Virus record (IMG/VR): IMGVR_UViG_3300021963_000081
Coordinates: 1-64,000 of that record
Strand: one strand, 5' to 3'
DNA from: a virus
DNA length: 64,000 nt
Made by a program: the position numbers and the translations under genes
Notes under the pieces: model-generated
What the model saw: only the letters and a program-made list of their open reading frames with translations
Database searches by the model: none
What the model was told of the DNA's origin: nothing
Part shown: positions 23,310 to 33,371 of the stretch, piece after piece
Layout: each line of letters opens with the position of its first letter
How positions within the stretch are numbered: position 1 is the first letter of the stretch

Positions 23310-24146
23310 TTATATTCTTGTTCCAAATGCTGGTTGAGATCTCAACAATGAATCAACAGCACCATTTGTTGGTCGTGTTCTCATTGGTCCCATCGGCGTA
23401 TTAATTAATGAACCTTGTGACTGCGATGTGCGCTCATTATCACCAAGATTTGGTGCTGATTGTACTGGTGTCACATCACCTAATGAATTTGTTTCAAGTG
23501 GTAACCAACGATCGAACTTAAATGCAACTGTTAATCGATGAATATCGTCAGTTCCCCAGTTTAGATTTAATGCGTTAACTGTAACTGGGAATGCATTAAT
23601 GAGTGTGCATGCATAACTGACATGCGGTTTATTAAATCGTTCTGGATCTAATGGTGTCATAGTTGCGACTGTTGCAAGAGTTGGTCGTGTTTCGCCCAGC
23701 TGAGTTTTATCTTGTCGCAATGCCTCTTCTCGCATAAGTTCAAATTTATCGAGTGGCATAAATTCGCTATATTGGCGAATTACAATATCGGTCACATAGT
23801 TCATCTTGTAGTTTACAAGATAGGTTTGTTTTGGAATGATGTAATTTAACCACGCATCGAAAAACTTCTTTTCCCAAAGATCGCCAGCACAGATAAAGGT
23901 AAACGAAACATCTCCGAATGAAGGAGTGCCTGCGAGTGGCGTCGCTGCTCCGAAGATTTTGTTTTCAATCGTGTTAAGTGTATAACCTGGAAGTTCTGCT
24001 GTTTCACACTGCAGCGATAATTGTTCGGATGTCGCCATACCCATTAAAACGGATGGTACATTGATTAGAACGTCGAACTTCGATGATTTAGCAAATCCAG
24101 CGTGAGAATCGAAGTGCGCGATAAATTTGTTTACATTAAATGCCAT
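23310..24146 (-). CDS. Tail-tube-fold baseplate protein (gp54/gp19-like)
   Basis: A 278-residue protein. KFDVLINVPSVL, CETAELPGYTLNT and FGDVSFTFICAGDLWEKKFFDAWLNYI follow the gp19 tail-tube fold. T4 gp48 and gp54 share that fold and start the tube on the hub. The tail (from residue 225) is Pro/Ser/Asn-rich and flexible. Among known T4 roles gp54 fits best by position in the hub operon, but a tube protein role cannot be excluded. Confidence 0.65.
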   Translation of the reverse strand: MAFNVNKFIAHFDSHAGFAKSSKFDVLINVPSVLMGMATSEQLSLQCETAELPGYTLNTIENKIFGAATPLAGTPSFGDVSFTFICAGDLWEKKFFDAWLNYIIPKQTYLVNYKMNYVTDIVIRQYSEFMPLDKFELMREEALRQDKTQLGETRPTLATVATMTPLDPERFNKPHVSYACTLINAFPVTVNALNLNWGTDDIHRLTVAFKFDRWLPLETNSLGDVTPVQSAPNLGDNERTSQSQGSLINTPMGPMRTRPTNGAVDSLLRSQPAFGTRI

Positions 24147-24694
24147 TACCTTTTATACACCATCTTTTGCGTTGGTAAGAAGATCGCAGTTTCCCAATTA
24201 TTCGGCTCAATGTAAATCATAGAAGAAACGATATGATTCAATAGATATCTTTTTAGACAGTCTTGAATCATTTTATATCTGCGCGATTTCGCGAGCAAAT
24301 CATACGATAAACGAAACTTTGTTGTATCGTCATATTTATCGTTGTTTATAAAATCGTGCAAGCGATCTAAAAGAGCGAGTCGACTGTATGGATCGAGATA
24401 ATGTAGGTTTAACCCTAAGAATCCGTTTGGGTACATTTCTATGGGAATGACTAGAGGAAACTTATCCCAAACTGGGAGAACATCTTTAAGTTTCGGGTCG
24501 TACTGATAGGTGTACATACGACCTATAAATGCTCTCGGAGAAATTCTTCTAGCGTCATTTAGCACATTCGAACGATCGGCTGGCATTCGAAGTGCCATTA
24601 GTTTATTGCCAAGCCATGTTCTGGCTTCTGCGCTTCGTGGTCGAATACCAGCAGCGGTCATTTCTCGACTTAATTTATCGAATAGTGATGGCAT
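24146..24694 (-). CDS. Conserved T4-like morphogenesis protein
   Basis: A 182-residue protein with conserved-looking blocks: SAEARTWLGNKLMAL, GRMYTYQYDPKLKDVLPVWDKFPLVIPIEMYPNGFLGLNLHYLDPYSR, and KRYLLNHIVSSMI. Proteins like this sit beside gp4 in T4-like cyanophages. T4 order would suggest gp2 (DNA end protector) or gp3, but I see no residue evidence for either. It overlaps the next gene (tube-fold protein) by one base. Confidence 0.6.
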   Translation of the reverse strand: MPSLFDKLSREMTAAGIRPRSAEARTWLGNKLMALRMPADRSNVLNDARRISPRAFIGRMYTYQYDPKLKDVLPVWDKFPLVIPIEMYPNGFLGLNLHYLDPYSRLALLDRLHDFINNDKYDDTTKFRLSYDLLAKSRRYKMIQDCLKRYLLNHIVSSMIYIEPNNWETAIFLPTQKMVYKR

Positions 24695-25128
24695 TAGATT
24701 CCGAGATCTTCCTCTGTAATAACTTTAAAAGTCCATTGCTTATTCTTGCAATACTCTGTCGCAGCCTTCCATTTCGCTTCATTGACGCCCCAAGTCATCA
24801 CTTCATTGATGTATCTTCGTGTAATCTTCGACTTCTTCTGTGGAGGAACAGATTGGCTTTTAGGTTTCACCTCTAGGATGAGAGACTCAACCACACCAAT
24901 CCTATTCTGTACTTTCACAAAAAAGTCAGGAAAATAACGATGCCAACGATTATCTACAGGCGATAAATATGGAATAATGATTTCCTCGTTAGACCACTGA
25001 ATAACACTTGGGTTAGAGTCAAGGTGCACCATAACTCGGCGCTCCCACAACGATCTGTACCAGATGTTTGTCGGATCACCTAAATATTTATTGGTATTTT
25101 TCGGACTGTATCTACCTGAATAAGCCAT
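24694..25128 (-). CDS. gp4: gp4-like head completion protein
   Basis: A 144-residue protein (T4 gp4: 150) starting MAYSGRYSPKNTNKYLGDPTNIWYRSLWERRVM, with PSVIQWSNEEIIIPYLSP, RYFPDFFV and LEVKPK. The PDFFV...EVK arrangement is that of a PD-(D/E)XK nuclease core, as noted for this family. It completes filled heads before tail joining. ATG 25128 was chosen since it begins the conserved MAYSG motif. The gene is divergent from gp48 across a 29-base gap. Confidence 0.82.
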   Translation of the reverse strand: MAYSGRYSPKNTNKYLGDPTNIWYRSLWERRVMVHLDSNPSVIQWSNEEIIIPYLSPVDNRWHRYFPDFFVKVQNRIGVVESLILEVKPKSQSVPPQKKSKITRRYINEVMTWGVNEAKWKAATEYCKNKQWTFKVITEEDLGI

Positions 25129-25157
25129 AGATTTATTTAGACCCCTCGGAACAATTA

Positions 25158-26354
25158 ATGTCAACACCATTAAGCATCAATAGTGTATCTAGAAGTTTAG
25201 ATCCAAACGAGGCAAAGGGACCACTTGCTGCCCTTGCTAAAAATTCATTCTCTACCACCGATTTACGCTATCCGATTAATCTTGGAACTAATAATTTTGA
25301 GGGATTGCATTACATAACCTTCTATGTAAACGTGCAAGAAAAATCCAAATATAACGTTTCGCAAAGAACAGAAATAGGTCCTGTTGCGAATCAAAATCGT
25401 GCCAATGATGCCTCAGCAGGATTCGCTCAGATTTCATCTGGTAATTCTATTATCAGCGACAATAAAATGGGGCAACTCTTTGCCGAAGGCACAGGCGGTA
25501 TGTTCGGTGCCGCTATCGGTGGTGCTGTGGGAAGTATTGCTGGTGAGTTGGGTGGTCCAGTCGCAGGAGTGGGTGGTGCAGTTATCGGTGGTGCAGTTGG
25601 CGGACTTATTGGTTCTTCAATTGTAAGTGCTATCGATCTTTCTCGTAAGACTAAACGAATTAAGTCTACGATTTCAATGTATATGCCAGATACGATAAAC
25701 CAACAAATCGTTCACGAGTATGGTGAAGTTTCTATGACTGACGCTCTCGGAATGGTTGGTGCCATTGGTCAAGGTGCGGCTGGCGTTGGATCTTCTATTG
25801 AAGGTTATTTTAGCGATACATTTGGCTCTGGTGCAAAAGCAGATCTAAAGGGTGCTGGAGCAGGTTCAATGGCTGAACTTGCAGGAACATTAGCTGAAAA
25901 GTCTGGAGCGTTTGGTGGTGGAATTAAAGAGGCACTTTTATTCTCAGCAGGTTTGGCGTTAAATCCTCAAGTAGAAGTTCTCTATCAAAAAACAGGTCAT
26001 CGTGAGTTTCTATTTGATTTTAAGATGTCACCAAGAAGCCAAGCCGAAGCCGATGCAATTCGCAAAATTATCAAAGAATTTAAGTTTCACTCAGCACCAG
26101 AATTATTAAAAGGTGCTTCTGGACGCTTCTTTGTTCCACCTGCTGAGTTTGATATTAAGTTTTTCTATAATGGAAAAGAAAATCTAAACATTCATAAAAT
26201 TTCCTCGTGTGTTTTAGTTGGTATTGATGTAAACTATGCTGCAGCAGGACAATGGACTACGTTCGACGACGGTATGCCTGTTGACATTGCAATGCAATTA
26301 AGATTTAAAGAACTCGAACTTATGCACAAGGGTCGCATTGAGGAAGGTTATTAA
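25158..26354 (+). CDS. gp48: gp48-like baseplate tail-tube cap
   Basis: A 398-residue protein (T4 gp48: 364). LRYPINLGTNNFEGLHYITFYVNV resembles the start of the tube fold. A glycine-rich hydrophobic stretch follows near residues 110-160 (GGAVGSIAGELGGPVAGVGGAVIGG). The C-terminal part has KMSPRSQAEADAIRKIIKEFKFHSAPEL and FDIKFFYNG, typical of phage gp48 and tube initiators. It opens the plus-strand baseplate operon. The last codon overlaps the gp53 start. Confidence 0.78.
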   Translation: MSTPLSINSVSRSLDPNEAKGPLAALAKNSFSTTDLRYPINLGTNNFEGLHYITFYVNVQEKSKYNVSQRTEIGPVANQNRANDASAGFAQISSGNSIISDNKMGQLFAEGTGGMFGAAIGGAVGSIAGELGGPVAGVGGAVIGGAVGGLIGSSIVSAIDLSRKTKRIKSTISMYMPDTINQQIVHEYGEVSMTDALGMVGAIGQGAAGVGSSIEGYFSDTFGSGAKADLKGAGAGSMAELAGTLAEKSGAFGGGIKEALLFSAGLALNPQVEVLYQKTGHREFLFDFKMSPRSQAEADAIRKIIKEFKFHSAPELLKGASGRFFVPPAEFDIKFFYNGKENLNIHKISSCVLVGIDVNYAAAGQWTTFDDGMPVDIAMQLRFKELELMHKGRIEEGY

Positions 26355-27040
26355 TGGCTGCTCTAGGTTATTTCAATTATTTTCCGAAAATAAGTTACAC
26401 ATTTGACAAGAACTCGATCAATCAGCAAGCCGTTACAAACATCTTTGCTCGTTCGACGTTTTTAAAAGAAGTATCAAATAACTCATCTGTGTATTTTGAG
26501 TATCAGGTTCAAGATTCTGATTCACCTGAGATTATCGCACATAAAATTTATGGCGACTCATACAGATCATGGCTTGTATTGTTATTCAATAAACTAATCA
26601 ATCCTTCTTATGATTTTCCTCTTAAAACAGAAGTTTTAGATGAGTATATTCAAAACAAATACGATCAGACTTTGATCGCCGCGCAAACACAAATACATCA
26701 TTACGAACAAGAGGTGACAACAACCATCACATTTAATGGCGTGCAGTTTTATCAAACAGTCACAACTTCTATCATCTCGGACAAAGAATACAATTTTGTG
26801 ACTGGAACTTTGGTTGATAGAACAGTTCCATCAATTGCTGATACATCATTAGTTGTAAGCACAGAGCAAAAGACACTAGAGAATAATCAAGTTGCAACCA
26901 TCGTAACAAGAAATAAGGCAGTATCAAATTATCAGTATGAAATTAATGAAAATGAAAAACGTCGTAAAATTAAACTTCTTGACCCTGCGTATGTCGCTCA
27001 GGTCGAGCAAGAATTTAAGCAGTTGATGAGCAATGGCTGA
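26354..27040 (+). CDS. gp53: gp53-like baseplate wedge protein
   Basis: A 228-residue protein (T4 gp53: 196). The start YFNYFPKISYTFDKN and the DSPEIIAHKIYGDSYRSWLVLLFNKLINPSYDFPL block are characteristic of gp53, which contains a LysM-like element and bonds neighbouring wedges. It overlaps the hub gene by 8 bases. Confidence 0.82.
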   Translation: MAALGYFNYFPKISYTFDKNSINQQAVTNIFARSTFLKEVSNNSSVYFEYQVQDSDSPEIIAHKIYGDSYRSWLVLLFNKLINPSYDFPLKTEVLDEYIQNKYDQTLIAAQTQIHHYEQEVTTTITFNGVQFYQTVTTSIISDKEYNFVTGTLVDRTVPSIADTSLVVSTEQKTLENNQVATIVTRNKAVSNYQYEINENEKRRKIKLLDPAYVAQVEQEFKQLMSNG

Positions 27041-28340
27041 AGACGTTGGTATAACTAATTCTAAGAATTTTGATGTAAAGATCCTGGATTTGATAAATTC
27101 GGGAGGTCAGGTTGTTGACTTAAGAAAGATATTCATGGAAATTCAATTATTCCAGGACATCTATTCTCCTGTAATGACAGGAACTATTCTACTTCAAGAC
27201 GGTCATGACATCTTTAATAATTTTTATTTTTGCGGAAACGAGTATTTAAAACTTTCTATTGATAAACCATCGCTCGGAAAACCTATTCAAAAAATCTTTA
27301 GAGTATATAAAACTGGTGGAAGAAAACCAGGCTCTGACTCAGGGCAAATTTTTACGCTTTATTTTTGCTCAGAAGAACTCGTGTTCTCAAATCAAAAACG
27401 TGTGAGTAAGGCATATAAAAGTCAAAAGACTGTCGACATTATTAAAGACATTCTTAAGAATGAATTAAAAGTCGATGATTCTAAGATTGGAAAATTAGAA
27501 GGCACTTCTGGTGTATATGATTTAGTCGTTCCAGGAATGACTCCGATTGAAGTTATACAGTGGGCAGCATCACGCTCCTACGACGCAAGTAAGAAATTTT
27601 GTTATTTCTTTTATGAAGACCGCGATGCATTTCAGTTTAAATCATATAACACATTAATTAAGCAAAAGCCACTTAAAACGTTAAAATACGAAATTAAGAC
27701 TGTAGAGCAAGATCCTGCAAATAATAAAGATTCAATTGATAAATTTGAGATTAGAGGTGAATTTGATACTCTAAAGATGATGTCTCATGGTGGTTATGCC
27801 TCTAAGTTATTGTCCGTTGATATCTTTAATCAGTCCTTCAAGTATAATAATTATTCAATAGAAATTGCAGAAGCACAGGGTAATCTTCTGAATAAATTTA
27901 AACCAATTAACGGACTTAAAAATCTAGACAAAGTCCCTATAACGCAAACTTATGATTCTTTATTCTTAACAAATATTGCAATAAATGATACCGCATCAGA
28001 AAAAGAAAGCGATCGCGATAAGTGGATGATGAATCGTGCATTACACATGATGGCAATGCACAATACAAAAATTAACATTATTATTCCTGGTGATATTTTC
28101 TTAAGAGCAGGTGACGTTGTCAAGTATGAGTTTCCCAAATTTGAAGGTGCTGATAAATCTGGAAAAACATTAGATGAATATCGCACTGGCAATTATCTTG
28201 TTTCTGCCATTTGCCATAAATTCTCTGGTGCTGATAAGGGAGATTTTGAGAGTATTGTGGAACTCGTTTCCGATTCATTCTCAAAACAGATTCCTGCAGC
28301 AAAAGAGGGTCTTGAAAAAGTGACGAGTAAATATACATGA
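27033..28340 (+). CDS. gp27: gp27-like baseplate hub protein
   Basis: A 435-residue protein (T4 gp27: 391). N-terminal strands (FMEIQLFQDIYSPVMTGTILLQDG), the VVPGMTPIEVIQWAASRSYD block and the middle CYFFYEDRDAFQFKSY match the hub fold shared with gp27 and phage gpD-type proteins. It lies directly before gp5, which it binds in T4. Its end overlaps gp5 by 4 bases. Confidence 0.75.
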   Translation: MAEDVGITNSKNFDVKILDLINSGGQVVDLRKIFMEIQLFQDIYSPVMTGTILLQDGHDIFNNFYFCGNEYLKLSIDKPSLGKPIQKIFRVYKTGGRKPGSDSGQIFTLYFCSEELVFSNQKRVSKAYKSQKTVDIIKDILKNELKVDDSKIGKLEGTSGVYDLVVPGMTPIEVIQWAASRSYDASKKFCYFFYEDRDAFQFKSYNTLIKQKPLKTLKYEIKTVEQDPANNKDSIDKFEIRGEFDTLKMMSHGGYASKLLSVDIFNQSFKYNNYSIEIAEAQGNLLNKFKPINGLKNLDKVPITQTYDSLFLTNIAINDTASEKESDRDKWMMNRALHMMAMHNTKINIIIPGDIFLRAGDVVKYEFPKFEGADKSGKTLDEYRTGNYLVSAICHKFSGADKGDFESIVELVSDSFSKQIPAAKEGLEKVTSKYT

Positions 28341-30019
28341 AAGCGCGCAAAAATTTTATAGGTCTTGAGGGGTTCGTTTGGTGGGTTGGTGTTGTTGAAG
28401 ACCGCCAAGATCCAGAACAACTCGGTCGTGTTCGTGTTCGCTGTTTTGGTTGGCACACTGAAGATAAGAAAAAGATTCCAACAAATGTTCTTCCTTGGGC
28501 GCATCCAGTTGTCCCAGTAAATCATCCTGCTGTATACACCCCAAAAGAGGGTGATATGGTTTTCGGTTTCTTCATGGATGGCAACTCTGCGCAGAATCCA
28601 GTCATTATGGGTGTTCTGCCAGGAAAGCCGCAGCAAAAGCCAAGATATGAAGATGGATTTAACGATCCAAGAAAAAGTTTTGGTGATGCGCCAAAGAGAC
28701 CAGATGATAATGCTGAGGCATATCCAAAGTCAAAGTATCTCAAAGAAGCAACGACAAATCGCCTTTCTCGCGGAAAGGCAGACAGTACAATTATTGCTAC
28801 ACGAAAAAAGAATCTAAAGAAAAGTATAAAGTCTGCAGGTGGAGTAACTTGGTCAGAACCAGCTCCAGCATTTGCACCAAAGTATCCTTACAACTATGCA
28901 CTTGAGACTGAATCAGGTCATGCCTTTGAATTAGATGATACTCCAGGAAAAGAGCGCGTTCATTTGGCTCATCGAAATGGATCGTACTTCGAAGTCGATA
29001 AAGACGGAAATAAAGTCGAGCGCGTACAAAAAGACAATTATGAAGTGATCATGGGCGATGATTTTATCTACGTCAAAGGTAAGGCAGTCATTACAGTCGA
29101 AGGTAATTTTAATCTTAAGACCGCAACTGTAAACATAGAAGCAGCTGCAATTAATATGGCTGCAGACGGAGCAATCAAAATTAAGGGAAGCTCGGTCAAT
29201 ATTGAATCAACAGGTTCCATGGACCTAAAAGCAGGTGGGGCTGGCAAATTTACTGCTGGTGGACGTCTTGATCTCAAGGGAGCAACAGCTGGTCTTGGTG
29301 GCGCAACAGTCGACATTCCTGCGGCAAAGGTCAATCTGCAAAGTGGTTCTGTTGGGTCTGCATCTGGAGCAGGAATCACTGGTGGCGGCACACAGGCTGC
29401 GGCAGGTGAAGCAGCTGCAAATTCAGCTGCGCAAAGTGCGGCAACTCAAGCGGCGGCAACAGCTGCAGGAAGTAATGCAGTTTCAACTCTTGGTTCTACC
29501 TTTACTGCTGCAGCAAATGCGGCAACAGGTGCCGTTTCTTCGGCAGTGAGTGCAGTGACTTCCGCTGTAGGTGCAGCAACATCAGGTGGTGCTCTTGGTG
29601 GCACTTTAGGAAGTGCACTCGGAAAAACAGTAAGTGGTTTGACTTCTTCTATTTCTGGCGTTGTTGGGGATCTAAAGGGTACACTCGACTCAACGATCAA
29701 AGATCTTGCCTCACCACTACCGATTGGTGAAATTGCAGCGAAGGTCGCTGGCGCTGAATCGTCAATTAATAACTCTCGCGGAGATATTTTATCCCTTGTT
29801 GGTGCATCTAAATCTGAAATTCTCGGAAAGATCGATACGATTGCACAAGGCGCATTTTCGAAGAATATAGACTTTAATGTTGACTCTGATATTCAAAAAG
29901 AAATCGATAAAACTAAAAATAATGGTCTCGTTCAAATCGTAACAGTCACGGCTAAGAAACTTTATCCTAAAACTGAAACGGTAAATATTGCTGTGACCTC
30001 AGCAAATACGGGAGGATAA
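28337..30019 (+). CDS. gp5: gp5-like central spike (no lysozyme domain)
   Basis: A 560-residue protein. Residues 10-100 are the gp5 OB-fold (VEDRQDPEQLGRVRVRCFGWH, then PKEGDMVFGFFMDGNSAQNPVIMGVLPG). Residues about 225-335 are a beta-helix needle of short repeats (VNIEAAAINMAADGAIKIKG, VNIESTGSMDLKAG). The rest is Ala/Gly/Ser-rich. T4 gp5 has a lysozyme domain between OB-fold and helix; none is present here, and the wall-cutting domain is instead on the 19765-22344 protein. The product forms the membrane-piercing spike. Confidence 0.85.
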   Translation: MKARKNFIGLEGFVWWVGVVEDRQDPEQLGRVRVRCFGWHTEDKKKIPTNVLPWAHPVVPVNHPAVYTPKEGDMVFGFFMDGNSAQNPVIMGVLPGKPQQKPRYEDGFNDPRKSFGDAPKRPDDNAEAYPKSKYLKEATTNRLSRGKADSTIIATRKKNLKKSIKSAGGVTWSEPAPAFAPKYPYNYALETESGHAFELDDTPGKERVHLAHRNGSYFEVDKDGNKVERVQKDNYEVIMGDDFIYVKGKAVITVEGNFNLKTATVNIEAAAINMAADGAIKIKGSSVNIESTGSMDLKAGGAGKFTAGGRLDLKGATAGLGGATVDIPAAKVNLQSGSVGSASGAGITGGGTQAAAGEAAANSAAQSAATQAAATAAGSNAVSTLGSTFTAAANAATGAVSSAVSAVTSAVGAATSGGALGGTLGSALGKTVSGLTSSISGVVGDLKGTLDSTIKDLASPLPIGEIAAKVAGAESSINNSRGDILSLVGASKSEILGKIDTIAQGAFSKNIDFNVDSDIQKEIDKTKNNGLVQIVTVTAKKLYPKTETVNIAVTSANTGG

Positions 30020-30020
30020 A

Positions 30021-30902
30021 ATGGGACTCGTAACCAAAGCAGAAGCATATATTATTTCAGAACTCAAATCTACGGTTATGGATCGTCTCCACATGGGTGG
30101 TTCGTTCTTACAGCAAACATCAACCACAACAATCGGTGGAATTCCTGTTGCAATTAAGGCTGGTGGTCTTGGCGCCATAGGTGGTCAACTTGGAGGAATA
30201 ATCTCTCAGGTTCAGGCTGCAGCTGGAGCGATCACCACTCTTACACAAAATCCTATGTCTGCATTAGAAGGTGCTCTTGGGTCTCAGATCTCAGGTGTAA
30301 CAAGTCAAATTTCTGCTGTCACATCGAAACTTTCTGGTGGGCAATTGAGTGCATTGACTAACGGAATTACTGGTATACAGAATGCTCTTACTGATTTTCA
30401 GGCTCACACTCAATTACTTTCAGGTCAAGCGACCTCTATCTCTGACGCTATTCCTGATTTTAACAAAATTAAAGATGCAGGAAACACTCTAAAGGGTCTT
30501 ACTGGAGAAGATGCTGCAGATTTTATTTCAAACACTGCTTCGGCTCTGTTTTCGGACACTAAACTATCAAATATCACTAACTCACTGCAATACGTTGTAA
30601 ATGATAAGTTGGCTCGAATCTCTAGACTCGATTCTGTGGCTAATTCGGCTGAAATTTCTAGTCTTGTTTCCGATTGCCAACTCCTTATAAATAATCATGC
30701 AAATACAATGAACGTTGTTGTTGACTCTGATACACATGCATTCAATGAAGCGAGCAATACCTTAACTGCTGCAACGACGGTGGTGGGTGTGGCTTCTCAA
30801 TTTTCAGACACAAGTAGCGTTGGGTATGCACTTTTTAATAGAATCGGGACGAGCAGCGCGAAAAGCGCATTCAGTTCAGCAATTTCGGCGACAGAAACCT
30901 GA
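30021..30902 (+). CDS. Hypothetical baseplate-region protein
   Basis: A 293-residue protein rich in Ala, Gly, Ser and Thr. Residues 45-130 look like amphipathic helix repeats (GGQLGGIISQVQAAAGAITTLTQN, QISGVTSQISAVTSKLSGGQL), and a second helical part follows. The gene starts 1 base after the gp5 stop and is followed by gp25, so it is part of the baseplate operon. It may accompany the spike; no family recognised. Confidence 0.6.
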   Translation: MGLVTKAEAYIISELKSTVMDRLHMGGSFLQQTSTTTIGGIPVAIKAGGLGAIGGQLGGIISQVQAAAGAITTLTQNPMSALEGALGSQISGVTSQISAVTSKLSGGQLSALTNGITGIQNALTDFQAHTQLLSGQATSISDAIPDFNKIKDAGNTLKGLTGEDAADFISNTASALFSDTKLSNITNSLQYVVNDKLARISRLDSVANSAEISSLVSDCQLLINNHANTMNVVVDSDTHAFNEASNTLTAATTVVGVASQFSDTSSVGYALFNRIGTSSAKSAFSSAISATET

Positions 30903-30909
30903 GTAAAAA

Positions 30910-31302
30910 ATGGCATTAGCATCTAGAACATTTAGCGATATCGATATGGATTTTATGCCAAATCCAATTACTGAGGATATCTTGAAGAAAACGAACGAAA
31001 GCGCAATCGCTCAATCGATCGGTAATCTTCTTCAGACGGCACATTATGAAAGACTATTTCGTCCAGAGATTGGATGTAATTTGAAGAAATATTTGTTTGA
31101 ACCAATTGACAATATTACTACGAATAACATAACTGAAGAAATTATCAGAACAATTACAAATTATGAGCCTCGTGTTCAATTGCTTGACGTTGTTGTAATT
31201 CCTGATTATGATAAGAATGGATATGATGTTTCTGTTAAATTTATAGTTAGAAACGACCCACAACCTATAACAATCACATTCTTCCTAGAACGAGTAAGAT
31301 AA
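30910..31302 (+). CDS. gp25: gp25-like baseplate wedge protein
   Basis: A 130-residue protein, the same size as T4 gp25 (132). It shows the gp25 lysozyme-like fold pattern: SIGNLLQTAHYERLFRPEIGCNLKKYLFEP and the YEPRV motif (EPR) used to bind the sheath, then a strand-rich end. gp25 joins gp6 and gp53 in the wedge core and primes sheath assembly. gp6 starts directly after. Confidence 0.93.
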   Translation: MALASRTFSDIDMDFMPNPITEDILKKTNESAIAQSIGNLLQTAHYERLFRPEIGCNLKKYLFEPIDNITTNNITEEIIRTITNYEPRVQLLDVVVIPDYDKNGYDVSVKFIVRNDPQPITITFFLERVR

Positions 31303-31303
31303 C

Positions 31304-33370
31304 ATGGCAAATATTGACGCAAAACTTCAAGTTGCTGAACTAGACTTCGATACAATCAAAACAAATTTGAAGGAGTTTATGCAGGCTCAGACCGAGTTTA
31401 GCGATTACAATTTCGAAGGTTCTGGTTTATCTACGCTTCTAGATGTTCTTGCATATAACACGCATTACATGGGCTACTATTTAAATATGGTATCTAATGA
31501 AATGTTTATCGATACTGCACTTACTCGTGGTGCAGTGGTATCGCACGCAAAACTTCTTGGTTACACGCCACGTTCTCGCGTCTCTTCAAAAGCAGCGATC
31601 GATCTAACTATCACACCAGTTGCAAACGATTCAAATAGTTCTGTTGTAATCCCTCGTTTTACAAGATTTGTTTCTGAAACGAAGGACGGAGTTAATTATA
31701 TTTTTGTGACTCCTTCTGCTCGTATTGTTTCTAAAAATACAACAACTGGCTTGTTTAATGTAGAAAATCTAGAGATTAAAGAAGGTCAGCCAGTTACATT
31801 TACATACACTTATACATCCGATACAAATCCTAAACAAGTATTTGAACTTCAAGATGTTGGAATTGATACTTCAACTTTAGTAGTTGCAGTTCAAAAGTCA
31901 GCTCAAAACGCAAACTTAGAAACTTACATTCTAGCCGAAGATGCGACTGATGTTGATGAGAATGCACTCGTATATTATCTCGAAGAAAATAAAAATGGAA
32001 GATACCAAATTTATTTTGGTGATGGAGTAATTGGAAAACAATTACAAGATGGAAATATCGTTATCGTTTCTTATGTTGTTACGACTGGTATTAATGCCAA
32101 TGGATTAAAATCTTTTAGATTACTCGATAATGTATTAAATGGCTCAACAATTACAGTTACTCTTCGAAGCGAATCTACATCTGGTGCACCAGAAGAAACT
32201 ATCGATCAAATTAAGTTTACTGCGCCAAAATCATATATTGCTCAAAATCGCGCTGTGACAAAGAACGATTATATCGCACTTATTAATCGCGATTATCCAT
32301 ACTTCGAAGCAGTGAATGTGTGGGGTGGAGAGGATAATGTTCCTCCTGTTTATGGCAAGGTATTCTTTACGGCTAAACCACTTGGTGGTTATGAAATTAC
32401 TGTAACAGAAATTGAGTATGTAAAGAATAATGTTATTCGTCCATTCTCAGTACTTACTGTGACTCCAGAATACGTTGCTGCCGACTATAACTATTTAAAT
32501 CTAGTTGTGGACGTAAACTTCGACCCAACTAAAACAAATAGAACTGGTGAAGAAGTTAAGAGTGTTATTACTGCTGCGATTAGAAATTTTGCAAATACAA
32601 ATCTAGATACTTTTAATAACTCATTTAAAGTTTCTCAGTTGTCTAGAGCAATTGATGACTCTGAGAATTCAATCATGAGTAATGACATTAAGGTCTATAT
32701 TGAGAAAAGATTTGCTCCAGACACAACTCGCTCTCAGAGTTATGAGATTAACTTCGGAACAGAACTTCAACAGGGTACAACTTTACAGCGCATAACAACA
32801 ACTCCATCATTTACCTATTTGGATAGTTCGAACATTGATCGTGAGTGTTTTATTGAAGAAGTCTTGCAGTCTTATACAGGCATTGAAGAAATTGAAGTGA
32901 CTGCAGCAGGTAGTGGTTATACATCTACACCATCAGTTTATATTGATGGTGATGGAACAGGTGCCGCAGCTCAAGCACTCATTGTAAACGGAACGCTTCG
33001 TAAAGTTATTATTACAAATCCAGGAAGTGGATATACTTCTGCCATTGCTCGAATTGAGGGTGGTGGTGGTGTTAACGCCACAGTAAGACCAATTCTTCAG
33101 GGTCGTGTGGGTCAGTTAAAGATCTTCACCATTATTAATTCAATTAAGAAAACAGTTGTTGAGAATATCGGAACTGTTGACTATAAAACTGGAACTATAA
33201 CGCTAAACAATTTTTTCCCAACTGCGATCTCAGATCCATTTGGAACGATTGTAATAATAGCCACTCCTGTTAAGAAAATATTCTCTTCCGAAAGAAATAG
33301 AATTATTACACTTGATCAGTCAGATCCAGCCGCACTATCAGTAACTGTAAACGCTATTGTCGAGTCATAA
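31304..33370 (+). CDS. gp6: gp6-like baseplate wedge protein
   Basis: A 688-residue protein (T4 gp6: 660). The gp6/baseplate J hallmark block DYNFEGSGLSTLLDVLAYNTHYMGYYLNMVSNEMFIDTA is near residue 35, and FTAPKSYIAQNRAVTKNDY near residue 305. A glycine-rich insertion at about 530-590 (TAAGSGYTSTPSVYIDGDGTGAAAQ, NPGSGYTSAIARIEG) is a repeat unit also seen in other baseplate genes here. gp6 forms the ring that holds the baseplate together. The gene overlaps no neighbour and starts 1 base after gp25. Confidence 0.92.
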   Translation: MANIDAKLQVAELDFDTIKTNLKEFMQAQTEFSDYNFEGSGLSTLLDVLAYNTHYMGYYLNMVSNEMFIDTALTRGAVVSHAKLLGYTPRSRVSSKAAIDLTITPVANDSNSSVVIPRFTRFVSETKDGVNYIFVTPSARIVSKNTTTGLFNVENLEIKEGQPVTFTYTYTSDTNPKQVFELQDVGIDTSTLVVAVQKSAQNANLETYILAEDATDVDENALVYYLEENKNGRYQIYFGDGVIGKQLQDGNIVIVSYVVTTGINANGLKSFRLLDNVLNGSTITVTLRSESTSGAPEETIDQIKFTAPKSYIAQNRAVTKNDYIALINRDYPYFEAVNVWGGEDNVPPVYGKVFFTAKPLGGYEITVTEIEYVKNNVIRPFSVLTVTPEYVAADYNYLNLVVDVNFDPTKTNRTGEEVKSVITAAIRNFANTNLDTFNNSFKVSQLSRAIDDSENSIMSNDIKVYIEKRFAPDTTRSQSYEINFGTELQQGTTLQRITTTPSFTYLDSSNIDRECFIEEVLQSYTGIEEIEVTAAGSGYTSTPSVYIDGDGTGAAAQALIVNGTLRKVIITNPGSGYTSAIARIEGGGGVNATVRPILQGRVGQLKIFTIINSIKKTVVENIGTVDYKTGTITLNNFFPTAISDPFGTIVIIATPVKKIFSSERNRIITLDQSDPAALSVTVNAIVES

Positions 33371-33371
33371 T

